DNA from: Schistosoma haematobium
Lineage: Eukaryota; Platyhelminthes; Trematoda; Strigeidida; Schistosomatidae
Assembly: GCF_000699445.3 (NCBI RefSeq)
Contig: NC_067196.1
Coordinates: 24,135,116 to 24,199,115 of the forward strand
DNA length: 64,000 nt
Direction of reading: 5' to 3'
Position numbers and translations under genes: made by a program. This document shows positions 14,301 through 25,399 of the stretch, in pieces (the first letter of the stretch is position 1; the number at the start of each line of letters is the position of its first letter). The notes under the pieces are model-generated. The model saw only the letters and a list, made by a program, of their open reading frames with translations, had not been told where the DNA came from and did no database searches.

Positions 14301-17085
14301 TATTCCGTGCTTCTCTTCAGATGTGGAGGTCTTCATAATTCAATTGACTTTTTCTGGTACTGACAGGAGTGTGATGCCTCTGTAGTTCTCACATTTGCTC
14401 AGATCCCCTTCCTTTGGTATTTCGATAATGTATCTTTCTTCCTATTCTGTTGAAACTTGGTTCTCACGTCTTCAATTGTCTTTCTGAATTTTTTATTTAT
14501 ACAAATGTGATCTATCCGACTCTTCGTGGTGTCATTCGGTGAGATCCATGTAGCTTTTTGTATGTGTTTGTGTGGGAATATAGTGCTGCCTATAACCAAT
14601 TTGTTGAATGAACATAGATTAGCAAATTTCTCCCTGTTTTTGTTCTTTTCTCCTAGTCCATATCGTCCTATGATATCTTCATACCCGGTGTTATCCGTTC
14701 CGACTTTGGAGTTTAAATCTCCCATCAGAATGGTTAGTTCCTTTTTAGGCGCTTCGCCATGATTGATTGCAGTCTCTCGTAGGGCTGACCTTTATCATCG
14801 TCGTCGTTATCATTGGTGGGTGCATAGCACTAGATAAAATTCATCGTGATTCCCTCCTTTGTTTTGATGGTCGTTGATCAGTGATATTCCCACTCTATAA
14901 GCGCTTTTCGTGCTTTTTTGGACAGCATCAGAGCAACTCTCTGAGTGTGGAGCATTTTCCTCTTCGTGACCGGAGTACAGCGGCATATTGGGTCCAATGG
15001 GTTTCGGTGATTCCGAGTACCGCCAAATTGTATCTCCTTATTTCCATTGCTATTTAACTGATTTTCCCAGTCTCCCGCATTGTCCAGACGTTCCATCTAC
15101 CTAGAAAAATTGTTGCTCTGGTTGTTAGAAAGGGCACCGACCTTGTGACTTCCGAAGAACCTCGGCTTTCATCATGAGGCATCATAATTCTTCCTTCAAC
15201 TCCCAGGGTAGTGTTTAGATTGTTTATTCTGGTTAGCTTTTTTTTAACAAGGTTGTTTTCTATGGGATGGGGTTGCCTACCCCACGCCCAACCCTTCTTG
15301 TTTACCCGGGCTGGGGAACATTAATAGCCCTAGAAGAGCTTTTAGAAGATTACTTTTGTTAATTATAAAGAAATTTGTGTTATATGTGCATAACCCACGT
15401 AGAGCTTGACATAAATGTACATTAGTTCATGTTGCCTTAGCATATCAAGATAAACAACAAAGGAGTAAAAATAATTGTGGCAGTGATGATGATAATAATA
15501 ATAATAGTAAGAAGAAAAAGCAAGCATTCAAAATATAGTTCTCGAGAAGACAAGATGAACAGGTGTGTATGAGGTGACATTGGGACTCAACATCTGGGGG
15601 TAGATAAAGAGTGGATGCGCTTGTATTATTGTGACTGATTCTGGTATATGTCACCCAATATCTCCAACCACTGATCGCAGCTATCGCGTGAATCCCCAAC
15701 CAGATAGCCTTCATTTACCAACAATGTTCCGACCAAACGTCAATGACTTCATAAACTGATGCCATGTTTCGCTTTGGCCCACTCCCTAGCTTACTTCCAA
15801 CATGAACCTGTGACAGTAAACACCGCGTGTCAAGGTAGACGATGGTTGGGGATACGTAAGACATACTCAAGATAACAAAAGATGAGTTACACAAATTGCT
15901 TTGAAATAAGACATACCAACTCCAGCAGCGGCAAGATATACTGCAGCTGGACACCCAAGACCTCCACATCCCACAATAAGTACACGTCCAGATCGAAGTT
16001 TTAGTTGACCTATATCATAAAGAGAAAAATCAACTAGGTGGATAAGTTTAAAGGAGTGACCTGAAAACAACTCCTAGAACTAAATTGAGAGCGGACATTT
16101 AAATTATAGTCGAGGTTGTAATCAAATTAATTTTGAAGAACAATTTGACCTGCTTCTAAACTTACCGTTGTTTTATTTTAAGAGTAATAGCATTGCCCAA
16201 AATTGTCATTACTTTTTTCCATTATCTTTACTAAGTGATAAAAATAGTAAGCACCTTTTATTATTTAGATCCGCTCATTTGACCCTACTTACTTGCGTAA
16301 TAAAAGAAGAGGAAATATCTTTAAAATTGATTATGTGCTTTTAACATGCCAATGGGAAACATTTTTAAATGCATAAGATGTTCAACATATTACTTAATCT
16401 TGTTTTTACCCGTTTGTCATCACGATGAAATGTAATTTTCAGTTTTTTTGTTTGCATAGTTTCAAAGTTTACTGGAAATAATAATTTGTGGTCACTCGCA
16501 GCGTCGTCACAATTGACACATCTTTTAGTGCCTTAATGTACTAGTTTTTATGTGCCAAAAATACCTAAATATTTTTATTCAACAAAACTATCGTCTACAT
16601 ACGTCTACAGTATGATTATCGACGCTGAACAAAGATAATGACAGTGGGTAGCCTTGGGGGAAATAGCTTGTATCCTTCAAATCTAAGTATGCCATTGAGT
16701 AACATGGATCCAGATCTCTGCAAGAGGATTAGTTTCCTCAAGGTTTAAGGTAGATTTTGCTGATGAATTGCAAACAGAACGAAAATGAAGTTTGATTTCA
16801 TCTTGGTAGATCTTGAAAAAAGCAGCAAACACAGACCTTTCCATTAGTTCATTATATCATCAACGTTATTCAACAGGAATGTTGACTTTATTTGATACTC
16901 TAATTCTATGGTTTGATAAATTTGATTGTTAAATAGGTTAAAATGCATTTGCGCAAAAGTATAAGCATGAATATGTTCGTGAAGTACTCTAGATGAAACA
17001 TAAACTGACCTGAAACACCAAACTGAGGAAGAATGAGCTGTCTGCTGTATCGAGAAATCTCTGAAGGTGTTAGATCACATTTCTC
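2832..17085 (-). CDS. MOCS3: MOCS3/UBA4: molybdopterin-synthase adenylyltransferase and sulfurtransferase (ten exons; N-terminal exon missing)
   Basis: Exons in transcript order: 17085-17010, 16009-15917, 12929-12818, 12774-12700, 10683-10400, 7774-7712, 5674-5499, 4510-4414, 3796-3698, 3076-2832. All have GT-AG borders and matching phases and join into 439 codons plus TAA. The first begins at an acceptor (ttttacag) and not an ATG, so a short N-terminal exon lies upstream; human MOCS3 is about 460 aa. Visible features: [17 protein letters not shown], the nucleotide loop [31 protein letters not shown], zinc pairs CFRC and CPVC, the ThiF cysteine in [12 protein letters not shown], then a rhodanese domain with [13 protein letters not shown] and active Cys in LLCYRGNKS, ending [12 protein letters not shown]. 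The family activates and thiolates URM1 (tRNA 2-thiolation) and MOCS2A (molybdopterin) in the cytosol. All key cysteines are present, so the enzyme should be functional. Introns carry PLE, RTE and SINE insertions. Confidence 0.95.
4282..4326 (-). repeat. SINE 3'-end fragment
   Basis: 'aagctagaccaccattgaaaacctgaaagcactggatggcc' matches the 3' end of the tRNA-derived SINE seen whole at 54108-54350 and 56580-56815. It lies just 3' of MOCS3 exon 8, inside an intron. A further scrap of the same end (gagatcatgagccaattgaaactagacc) is at about 5279-5306. Confidence 0.6.
5675..7711 (-). other. MOCS3 intron, no recognised element
   Basis: AT-rich intron between MOCS3 exons 6 and 7. I see no coding, RNA or repeat signal. 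Confidence 0.4.
8700..8795 (+). mobile_element. Diverged Penelope-like element tail
   Basis: 'ccatccagctcagag' followed by '...catcctgagctacaaatactctctatcat' corresponds to the 3' end of the PLE at 59946-61550 (ccatccagctcagagaac ... cacctgagctacaaatcttctccaccatct). It is more diverged than the other copies. It lies in a MOCS3 intron. Confidence 0.6.
9230..9480. other. GC-richer intronic block of unknown origin
   Basis: This block (ggtggaggccgacatttg ... ggttgggttggacgagg ... gtgatgtctgacgggcc) is less AT-rich than the intron around it and looks like a decayed repeat. No open frame or known motif was found. The rest of 7775-10399 shows only AT-rich intron. Confidence 0.3.
10985..11122 (+). 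repeat. Left inverted arm of the PLE
   Basis: Reverse complement of 12346-12483. The shared core runs from aatttcagcgaagggatctc to ccgtgaggaaatgtgaaca with only a few mismatches. Confidence 0.9.
11309..11353. repeat. (TAA)n microsatellite
   Basis: About 15 TAA units at the 3' side of the PLE coding region. They may have grown from the element's own 3' end. Confidence 0.95.
12346..12483 (-). repeat. Right inverted arm of the PLE
   Basis: Inverted partner of 10985-11122. It abuts the truncated RT sequence on one side and the right target-site duplicate on the other. Confidence 0.9.
13078..13125 (+). mobile_element. Orphan 3' end of an RTE-like element
   Basis: 'ccctagtcggtggcttatgccccacgagggataacaggtgtaaata' corresponds to the extreme 3' end of the RTE element at 1010-2175 (gtcggcgacctatgctctattgggagtaacaggcgtaag). 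Only about 50 bp survive, consistent with extreme 5' truncation. Confidence 0.6.
13600..15325 (-). mobile_element. RTE-like non-LTR retrotransposon with internal deletions
   Basis: Minus strand, 5' to 3'. A 5' UTR-like stretch (15325-15150) with 'ccccatcccatagaaaacaaccttgttaaaaa'; an endonuclease N-terminus at 15096-14878; the endonuclease core at 14725-14470 ([25 protein letters not shown], then [19 protein letters not shown]). The frame then jumps directly to the RT0/1 motif ([19 protein letters not shown], about 14412-14350), skipping the connecting region. It jumps again to the segment before motif C and the palm end at 14285-14067 ([24 protein letters not shown]). The tail continues to [10 protein letters not shown] near 13640, where the copy stops short of the normal RTE end. 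The core RT motifs A and B are deleted, so it cannot code for active RT. It lies in the MOCS3 intron between exons 2 and 3. Confidence 0.88.
15540..15860 (-). mobile_element. 3' tail of a second non-LTR retrotransposon family, decayed
   Basis: Minus-strand translation shows scrambled pieces of the tail protein preserved better at 34885-35130 and 37188-37589 (PNHRLPR, AKHGI, then [10 protein letters not shown] and QNQSQ). It lies within the MOCS3 intron just before exon 2 (16009-15917). Confidence 0.7.
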
Positions 17086-17589
17086 CTGTAAAAGATTATT
17101 CAAAACATTGAGAAAACTGTAGCAAAAATCAATAAGCCTGAGATATGAACTTGAGATTCGTTAACTTAACGTGGAAAATAAACACTAATTAAATTGGAAA
17201 AGGCCCACTCCTAACTTTTTATCAAAGTTTAACATGAAACACCAAGTTTTTGCAGTACTAAGCTGATTTCTACTTGAAACATTCATAAGATCTTCAATTT
17301 TAAGCTTAACATAGGGAGATATTCTCCCTAAAACTTTTGTGTTTTACAAGATGGTTAATCATAAGCAACACATATTTGCACCAGTTCAAATTGTCATATC
17401 AAACCAGTACAGAAAGATGAGATTATCAAGGAATACATGAGAGGAAATTTAGTAACATCAGTGGTATTGAAAAACGGTAGACACAAACAATATGATTCAA
17501 ACAGACAAGATGAATCCGCAAAATAAAGTGTGTAATATAACTCATGACATAAAGTAAAGAAAGTGTAAATAAATCTGCGCCATGCCACT

Positions 17590-18560
17590 AAAGTCTCATC
17601 CTATGGGTCACAGTAACTGTATGGAATTCAACATATTTAACTTCACCTACCAAAACAGAGCACACCAACAGCCAATGACTCCATGTACTGACCCGACTTC
17701 TTGGTTTAAGCTCTCCTACCTTTCTAACTTACTTCTAAACTAACGGACACTGTGCGTCAAGATAGACGATTGTCGAACAGACGTAATCCTTGTTCGAAGT
17801 ACTTCAACTGATGAAGATTCGGCACCTCATCATTCGATTTTCCATATTCCCCTAATGCTCTAGGTTTAGCCTCAGCGTCGCTTACCCGATGGTCCCGAAA
17901 TACTTGGAAAATCTTTCAAAGACACGACAAAATACTAATAACCTATGTATATCTACCGTCAAAGGCAGCCTTTCACAGCCTCTTAAGTCTTCCATGGTCG
18001 CATCGAGATACTAACTGCTAAGTAATCTTTGGTCACTACCTCACTCAACTAGTCCCCAAAATAAAGATACGGCTTGGACAGATATGCAATCATACTCCAA
18101 ATAAACTAAGTCGAACGAAAGTGAATTAAAGTAAGAGAAACGTTATTATGTTTATGATTTTAAACAGGATCCTAGAGTCTTCCCCATTTATTCGCTGACG
18201 CTAGTTGCCTAAGTATGGAGCAATCAGTATGCTCTGACGCAATCCTTGATGTAATATGCTTTCATCTATTTCCTGATAACAGCCATAAGATAGAACAGAA
18301 CGAACCGAGCAGTGTGCTCACCTTTTAGTTGAGAGATCTACATCTCTCCTGTGCCAAAGGTGAAGCAAGTTGGCAGGAGCGAATCGAGTTTTCTGAACAC
18401 GTGCTGACACTTAATCAAACACCGACTCCCCAAAATCGATGAAACTTCGACAAGTGAACTGGTAAACGCACTGAACTATTTCACTCCTTACCATTAGTTT
18501 AAACGTTGAAGTACACCGGTACTAAAGCAATATCTTACTTTGTGAAGGAGCAAGACACAT
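17590..18560 (-). mobile_element. Decayed non-LTR retrotransposon, C-terminal RT and tail region
   Basis: The minus strand reads through many stops but keeps recognisable order: a piece like FTYLGS with FGESVF near 18450, then HRVSDAEAKPRALGEYGKSNDEV near 17900-17820, then LHQLKYF and DNRLS towards 17760. The same order occurs at 37188-38230. The copy is old, with several stops and indels. It lies upstream of the first recognised MOCS3 exon. Confidence 0.65.
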
Positions 18561-19529
18561 AAAAACCACACTTGTAGTGCCTTTAACGAACAAAATTTAT
18601 TACCTTTTTCTAAGACAACAAGTGAATTCCATGGTAGATCAATCGCTGGGAAGTCTTAGAACAAAAACGAAAACTTTGAAGGAATGTTAATGATGAAGTT
18701 AAATACAAGTGGAAAGTTTTGACAGTCTCGACGTTCACTATTTGATGCTCTTATTTCTGATAAAAGTTATCTATAAGTTTTAACACCGTTTGAGTAAAAA
18801 GCTGTTACAAGGTTCAACACCTTTGGATGATAAACACTGATACAAAACCCCTTGGTCAACAAAGTCGAATAGTACCTCCAAGTTAACAAAACACCACTAT
18901 AGCCGGATGCTGGTAACTATAGCATCGCTTGGCAACCTGATAGAGGGTGAATATTTGATCCACAAAACGAAGTCCAGGTCTGAAACCACCCTGACTTTCT
19001 TGGTTCGCTCAAAAACTTTGGTTAAGCGTCGAATGATTATTGAAAATAGTTTAAATATTGTATTAGTCAAACTATTCAACGGTGGTTTACAAGAGGATCG
19101 TGGTTGTTTTTCATAAAATTGAACTATTAGCAGTCAAGGATAGTCAGGTAGGATCACCTACAGATTCAAGACCATAGCTAAAATCTCAGTCAACCTGTGG
19201 CACTGCACCACTATCCTTAAAGATCTTCGGGATTAGTCAATCAGGCCTTGCTGAGTTTCCTCGTTTTTATTGATTATCTTTTGAAATTATTTAAGGATAA
19301 AGGATTTCATGTTGATTTTCTATTCATGTTATGTGGAAATGAGGAACTGGAGACCAGTTGAAATGTTTTCACGTTTTGCCCTCCGTTTCAATCGCCTAGA
19401 ACAGGTAGTTCTCCGACAAGTCTTTTTTAGAGATAATCTCACTGACACCTAGATTTTTGGTGCCGGTTTGTGCATTGTGTTATATGAAAGCCCTGGCTGT
19501 AAAGTAGGTGATTTTATCTTTAATAAGCT
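18561..19529. other. No recognised gene; decayed repeat background
   Basis: Only short frames with no family resemblance. The missing first MOCS3 exon could lie here or further upstream, but no candidate stands out. Confidence 0.3.
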
Positions 19530-20060
19530 CTAATGTCATGTTAATAATACGGAGGTTGGACAGCGTGTGTTTAGGCAAAATGACGACAATCTAGATGATG
19601 TCACCATCTTGAAAACCTATACTTGATGGCATAGACATGTGCTATGAATGTCGACCCAGTAAATTCCACATTATGCACCATTTGCCGACTCTGAGGCTAG
19701 AAAAGGAGGGGAGGTGGTCAATTTGCAACCTGATACCGTGGTATGGAAGAAAGGTGTACAGGAATGACGTCTGTCGACTCTTCGTGACTCCCTAGTTGGA
19801 TTCGAGAGATAGTGCAACACCGGTTTGAGACGGTATTGGACATGGCTCAGAATAAGAGCAACGGTCCCGCAGTAAATTTCTTTTCCTTACATCATAAAGG
19901 TGGGATATTTTTAACCATATTCTGACTAAAGGAAATGGTTTTTCCGTCATAATTTTTTACAAGCTCACCCATTACCATTCATCTGCTGTTTTTTTTATTT
20001 TCTCATACCTTTATCTCTTCACAACCTTATTTACTTGGTGTGAGGCATATTTATTTTGAT
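19530..20060 (+). mobile_element. Decayed non-LTR retrotransposon 3' tail
   Basis: Broken plus-strand translation from about 19615: WHRHVL, then ADSEARKGGEVV, then YWTWLRIRATV near 19830. This follows the layout of LINE tails of the GHVLRM...W type. The 3' side is T-rich (19980-20040). It has too many stops to define ends. Confidence 0.45.
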
Positions 20061-20934
20061 GTTTCTTTGTACTAATGCTACCGTCCCAATAAATGTTATA
20101 AACTCAAAAGCTTCTATCAAACACTGGAGCATCGACCAACGAGCACTAGTTTAAGTGGTATGGAGTCACTTGAGGTAGATACATAATAGAACACATTGCC
20201 CATACCTCGGACGGTCCCAGAGTTTAAATAGCCATCCCTGGATTAACTATAAAATTCGACACCTACTGCGACAATCAAACGTAACTATTAGTATTGGTGC
20301 TCTCAATGAAATGGACCTCTACACGTTTATCTGGAATAAATGTATTGTTACAATCCGTAAGTTCCAAATACAATCTTAACGTTTGAAGGGTGTTTTAGAT
20401 AGCAGGATAAAACAGAGGGTTTGACCACTTAGTTTCGGAATGTTTACATTCAATGCAGGATCAGTGATGTAGGATGGGGTACTCAATTTAAATATTTGTT
20501 AGGGCATAGTGTTAAAGGTATCAGAATACTTAGATGCATAAAAGTCAACAGGATCGGATGAAGCACACCTGACGTTGCTCAGGCAACTTTTAATACGTAT
20601 TACACATCACAGCGATACCCAGAATCCGGTGAGACCATAATTTATAGACGGCCTTTGATCAACGCATGAGTGGCCTTGAGTGTCTACCTACTTACTGGGG
20701 CAAATAAGGGTTATGAGTTTGAATAATAAGGATCATGATTCGCAGTTGACGGTTAGGGTGAGGATTATATTTACGGTTTTTCATCACGAATTGACATCAG
20801 CTAAAATGCCAAGACGCTACTTGGCCAAATCGATGGGTGAATTGTGCGCCAAAATTCAAGACCTGTTATCCTGAGTCTGATTGGATTGTTCATAAATCAT
20901 AGTTTCGTCCAGAACCCCACCCAACCAATTTACT

Positions 20935-21105
20935 TTACTAATCCCCAATCTCCTAAGTTTGGGGGAAACCTCCAAAGTCAAATAACCTTCACCAAAGTTT
21001 GTGGAAAAACCCAAAATCTAGGGAAATTTTGGGGAGATATTGGGGTTTTAGTGCCGTTTCCCCAGTCTCTCATAGCGGCTTCCCCGAAATCAGGAGCTCG
21101 GATCG
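20935..21105 (+). repeat. First copy of a locally duplicated segment
   Basis: 'taatccccaatctcctaagtttgggggaaacctccaaagtcaaataaccttcacc' is repeated with divergence at 21215-21362. Both copies end in a GGGGTTTT[A/T]GTGCC...CC[C/T]..AG...GGAGCTCGG motif order. Neither codes for anything I recognise. Confidence 0.7.
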
Positions 21106-21214
21106 ACTAGGAAGAAACAATAGCCACTGCTTCATAATACAGTGCCAATGGTGTCCCTTAACTCATCGAATGGATGACCTGATGAGCATAATTTCGAAAG
21201 CGTTAGAAAGTCAT

Positions 21215-21362
21215 CACCCAATCTCCCAAATTTGAGGAATTTCGGGGAAATCTCCAGAGTCAAACGACGTTCACCAAGATTAGGGGAAAATTTTGGGGTT
21301 TTGGTGCCATTTCCCTGAAGTTTACTATGGGTCAAATTTTCCCTAAAATTGGGAGCTCGGGT
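21215..21362 (+). repeat. Second copy of the locally duplicated segment
   Basis: 'cacccaatctcccaaatttgaggaatttcggggaaatctccagagtcaaacgacgttcacc' is the counterpart of 20935-21105. Offset is about 280 bp. Confidence 0.7.
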
Positions 21363-23205
21363 AGGAACATTATTGTCTTCCTTAGAACCAGGTACTTATT
21401 AGACAGTAAATATGACAGCTTTGGGAACGCGTTATCCTGTACAATGAATCTTCTACCGTCGAGGAAAGCTGGAAAAGAATCACATACAACAGAGATTCAG
21501 TAATTTGGTCGATATTAAATTTGTAGTCGTCGACAAAGTCCTTCACAATAAGAACCACCAGACACCTATTCACGTGAGTAAACCTTGTGCTAAAACAATA
21601 GCTTTTTGAGTTACGCTTATCACTCATTCGAAATGGATGGATTGAAAGTTGAGGACATACCATACCACCGCGGAGCACAGTTTTAAAATAAGCGGTTGTT
21701 ATGTATTTGAAGGCCACATCACCCAATATATCTAGGACTAGCTATTGTTAATCAGTTGGTTTATTAGAACTCTCATTTTGGTTCTGAGACATGACTTCAG
21801 GCTTCCGTTCGAGTCTCGATAGAGCAGCTTAGTTACCCTACTCTAGTTCTGGTGAATTCGATAGTTTCATGGGGGTCGATATTTTTCGGGTATAAATGAA
21901 GACTTTTCCTGGAGTATTACGATTGCCAGGACCAACAGATATTCTGTTGTCAGCCATTCGATTGGTTGATGACAATATGAACATCGTAATTTTAGGATAT
22001 ATAGGCATGGATTACCGTTGTGTTCAAGATAAATTAATCAAATTACTTTTAGAACCAGTGACAAATTACTGGACCCTATCCAAACGATGTGTATCATGCT
22101 AAGTATATCTCTTGCTTATAACACCGATCACCGCATGTTTGGTTACTCATCACACCTTCTCAGGGCTGAGGATGACTAATGAGAATTGACCAATCGGTGA
22201 TGTAGTTCTGGCACATGAGACAGTGAAGTCTCATTTTATGTACATTAGCAACTGATTTTCTACTACACCTATTATTCCGTTGCTAATTAATTGTAAATTA
22301 CCGTTATCTTACCGTCATTTCAATGGATTTTGAGTCTTTCTGATTTCATGGATGATATCAGTGTTTCATGTTTTACGTGTTGGACTACGCTACATATGTG
22401 CTAAGCTGGCTTGTAGACTGAAAGAGGTGAAGAGGGAGAGTTGCAAATTATTTTGTGTATTTTAAACGAAGTTCTAGAAGCTTTAAGTCTAAACTTCAAT
22501 ATTAAAGTCTTATGAAAGATTTATGTGATGCCAAGTGAACGTGATATAGATATGGCACGATTACAGCTTGGCGCAAAAGTTAGTCTAGTTCTCATAAATC
22601 AGTTCAAGACACAATTTGTGAAGTTCTGTATGGTTCTGGTAATAAAGATTATAAATTTGAGTTACTAACGGGTCATACAGCTGAAAAATATTCAATAAAA
22701 AGTATGGCGGTCAAAATCCGAAATACATAAACTAATTGAAGAGTATGAACTAGTTACTTTCAGAACCAAAATAGGACATTTCCAACAACCCAGAAGGAAT
22801 AATGTTTTACTATGAGGTAGTTCAGTACAAACAATTCAAGCAACTATATTATTTAGGTCTAGGTTAGTGTCAGGACACTTAACTATGCTTCTACAATAAT
22901 AAATTTGATTCAACGTTGTGAAATTACCATTAAATGACTGCCTAACCCACATGGTCTCGCATTGAAATCACATCACTGTTTATACTGACTCTCTCTGTCG
23001 TGACAGCCAGTGCAGTTTGAAACAACGTGTTCGGGCCGGCAATAAACTATTATATTGAGATCATGTGCCGATAACTTTGGACCACCACTGAAAACCTGAA
23101 TGAGCAAAACAGTCCCTTCTCTGTGCGCATCCACGATACAACAGAAGTTACTCGAAGCCGAGATCGTCAGTCTCGTGTGATGATCCAGTGAGAAGCAGAG
23201 GGATG
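21363..23205. other. Gene-poor stretch, no recognised feature
   Basis: Contains an open frame on the minus strand (21726-21382, 114 codons) and one on the plus strand (21896-22102), neither resembling a known family. A possible tRNA-like box B (gttcgagtctcgata) at about 21808 hints at a SINE scrap. Confidence 0.3.
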
Positions 23206-23450
23206 TAAAGGTCAATCAATTGCAATCAGAAGTGACCCAAATAGACAAGCACATTTCACTGGCTAAGAAATGGGTCAGTTTTCTAAGGATATATTGTTAT
23301 ATATATGAACGAGTATTCGTGTATTTCAATCAGTAGTCCAATACACTCTTGTGTTCTTGCTTGAGTAGTCAGTTGGAGAGTTAGCGCTTAGCATACTGTG
23401 TATCAGCATCACATTTTGGACACCTCTTGTCACAACAATATTCCCATTTG
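23206..23450 (+). repeat. Dispersed repeat, LTR-like; partner at 46045-46450
   Basis: 'aaggtcaatcaattgcaatcagaagtgaccc ... gctaagaaatgggtcagtttt ... ttatatatatgaacgagtattcgtgtat ... caatacac ... cttgtgttcttgct' is shared with 46045-46235, and a weaker match (tgtatcagcatc... tca[c/t]aaca) follows. The TATATATA core and later CTTGTGTTCT are compatible with a solo LTR, but no boundaries or flanking duplications were defined. Confidence 0.55.
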
Positions 23451-24927
23451 AATGTGCACTGCCTTGTTACACAAAACATTAATGCTATTGTAGTGGCTGT
23501 GCTTCGATGACCAGTCACCCTCGTAACCGTTATCATATAATCCTCGACGGTGTTTGGAATCAGAAGGCAAAGAGAAGCAGCGACTACAGTTTTATTAGCA
23601 AATAACTCAGACCACAAAGCCGAGAGGCCGATGAATGAGTCAGCGAACCGAGAGTGTAGAGTGTTGAATGTACATGTATATATATAAGGAAACGAATGGA
23701 TCATCGAATCAATTAAGCAGTTAGTAATAAAGCTAGCAGAATGAATTTATGCGTAGGCCGTAAGCAATCTTCAAGCATACATATTTCATACAAACACAAC
23801 AATAATAAAGGTACAATAATTTGTTATATTGCTGATGACTTTGTTCGCTAAATAAGTTAACAAAAGGGCTTAATTGAGTCAAGTGAGAACTAAATAAACT
23901 GCACGTGAGTTGCTATACTATCTCACACTATCGGGCAACGGGAAGAAACTTACCTCTTTTTAAACATGCATTGCTCATTTAACTTAGCTCCACGTTACTA
24001 AGTCCCGATAACTAAAGATGTCATCCAAGTAGAAACTTGTGTCGACCGACAAGTCTGTTGACAAATTATAATGAAATTCGTTTCGTGTTATTCGCTGTCA
24101 TATTTATTCTCGATCGCTAACATAGCGGGCAGAAGTTGAAAAGCAGGTGTAAAAGAAGGAATACTCCGGAAACCTCCCTACATTGTTTTACTGAACAACA
24201 TTATTATTCGTTTATTCTTTCTCTCCTTTTTGCAATTTTACTTTTATTCATTACCCTTCCAATTATGTTTTATGTTTCTCAACCTACATTGTCTGAACCC
24301 TTATTATTCGGTCTTATTTTTGTATGGGTTTAGTGATATGATGACATGGTTTAATAAACATTCACATGAACTCCCTGTTTGCATTTTCATATTCTCGTGG
24401 TCATGGGACCTGATTTGATTGCTGAGATTAGTACACCATATACTGAATTATTTCTAAGCTCGAAATTAGTATACTTAGACCTTTTGTCATATTCATTATG
24501 TAAAGCTTCTCACTACTCGATAAACTCAATATAGGGCTGTAATGAATAGATTGTTATTTTTCAACGAACAATACTGTACCGTGTATTCTATCAGCCGAAT
24601 GCCCACAAAACTGTACAAATTTTCCCAGTAAACGAATCACTTGGTTATCTGATGTCTACGAATAGTCAACCATACGCTGCCATTAGTATAATTATTTTTA
24701 TTTCCTGGTGTCAGTAGCAGACAAGAACAACAACATTAAACATACTGCCACTTGGCTATAGTAGTAGACTACTATATCGCCTTCAATAAATAATAATCTT
24801 CACAGACACTACCACTCCTGAAAATTAAAAATAATTCAAAATTAGTAAAAGTCTCATTACGGGCCATTTCGGTCCCTAAAGATTTTTAAGTAATTTATCA
24901 AACGATAGTAAATCAACAATGTGACAT
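23451..24927. other. No recognised gene
   Basis: AT-rich. The minus-strand frame at 23704-23381 overlaps the dispersed repeat and shows no domain. Confidence 0.3.
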
Positions 24928-25230
24928 TTAAAGTAGTATACTAATGCACTGAGTGTCCTGTAGATTCAAGACTAAGACTCTATATTTTCGGCTCATTACC
25001 TTCGCTTCGTTATTGGTCCTGATTTGATAAAATGGAGTGGAGTGTTGGACATAGCATGAGAGAGTTTGTATCCATTCTTGCTTTAGGACCACTTTACCCA
25101 CAACGCTGTTGCTAGCTAACATTTCGAGGTGAAGTAAGAACTGTGATGGTGATCTATTGCCAGATTTCTCTGCTTGGAATGATCTTGAGATTCTTTGACC
25201 GTCGGAAAAAAAGATGGTTCGTTTTTTCAC
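24928..25230 (-). mobile_element. Gag-like fragment of an LTR retrotransposon
   Basis: 100-codon frame with FQAEKSGNRSPSQFLLHLEML, then VVGKVVLKQEWIQTL. This follows the pattern seen in capsid regions of Gypsy-type elements of invertebrates (E.LGDR.PSQ.L.HL..L, then LWLQ.LP). The frame lacks a proper ATG context and a nucleocapsid knuckle; no protease or RT was found downstream on this strand. It is a truncated relic. Confidence 0.6.
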
Positions 25231-25399
25231 GCCTTAAAATGATGTACGATTGTGGTGTTAAGAGCTCAACATTGAGTGGCGGACATCCCGGGCAAAAAGG
25301 AAGGGAGAGTAGAACGTAAACGTTGGTAACGGATTCACGCAGGTTTCATATCGTGCCTCGTGGAGTAATGCTCCAGTTGAACAAACCACAACTCAAGGG

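Noticed and set aside
21382..21726. 114-codon minus-strand frame
   Set aside because: No recognised motif; lies in repeat debris.
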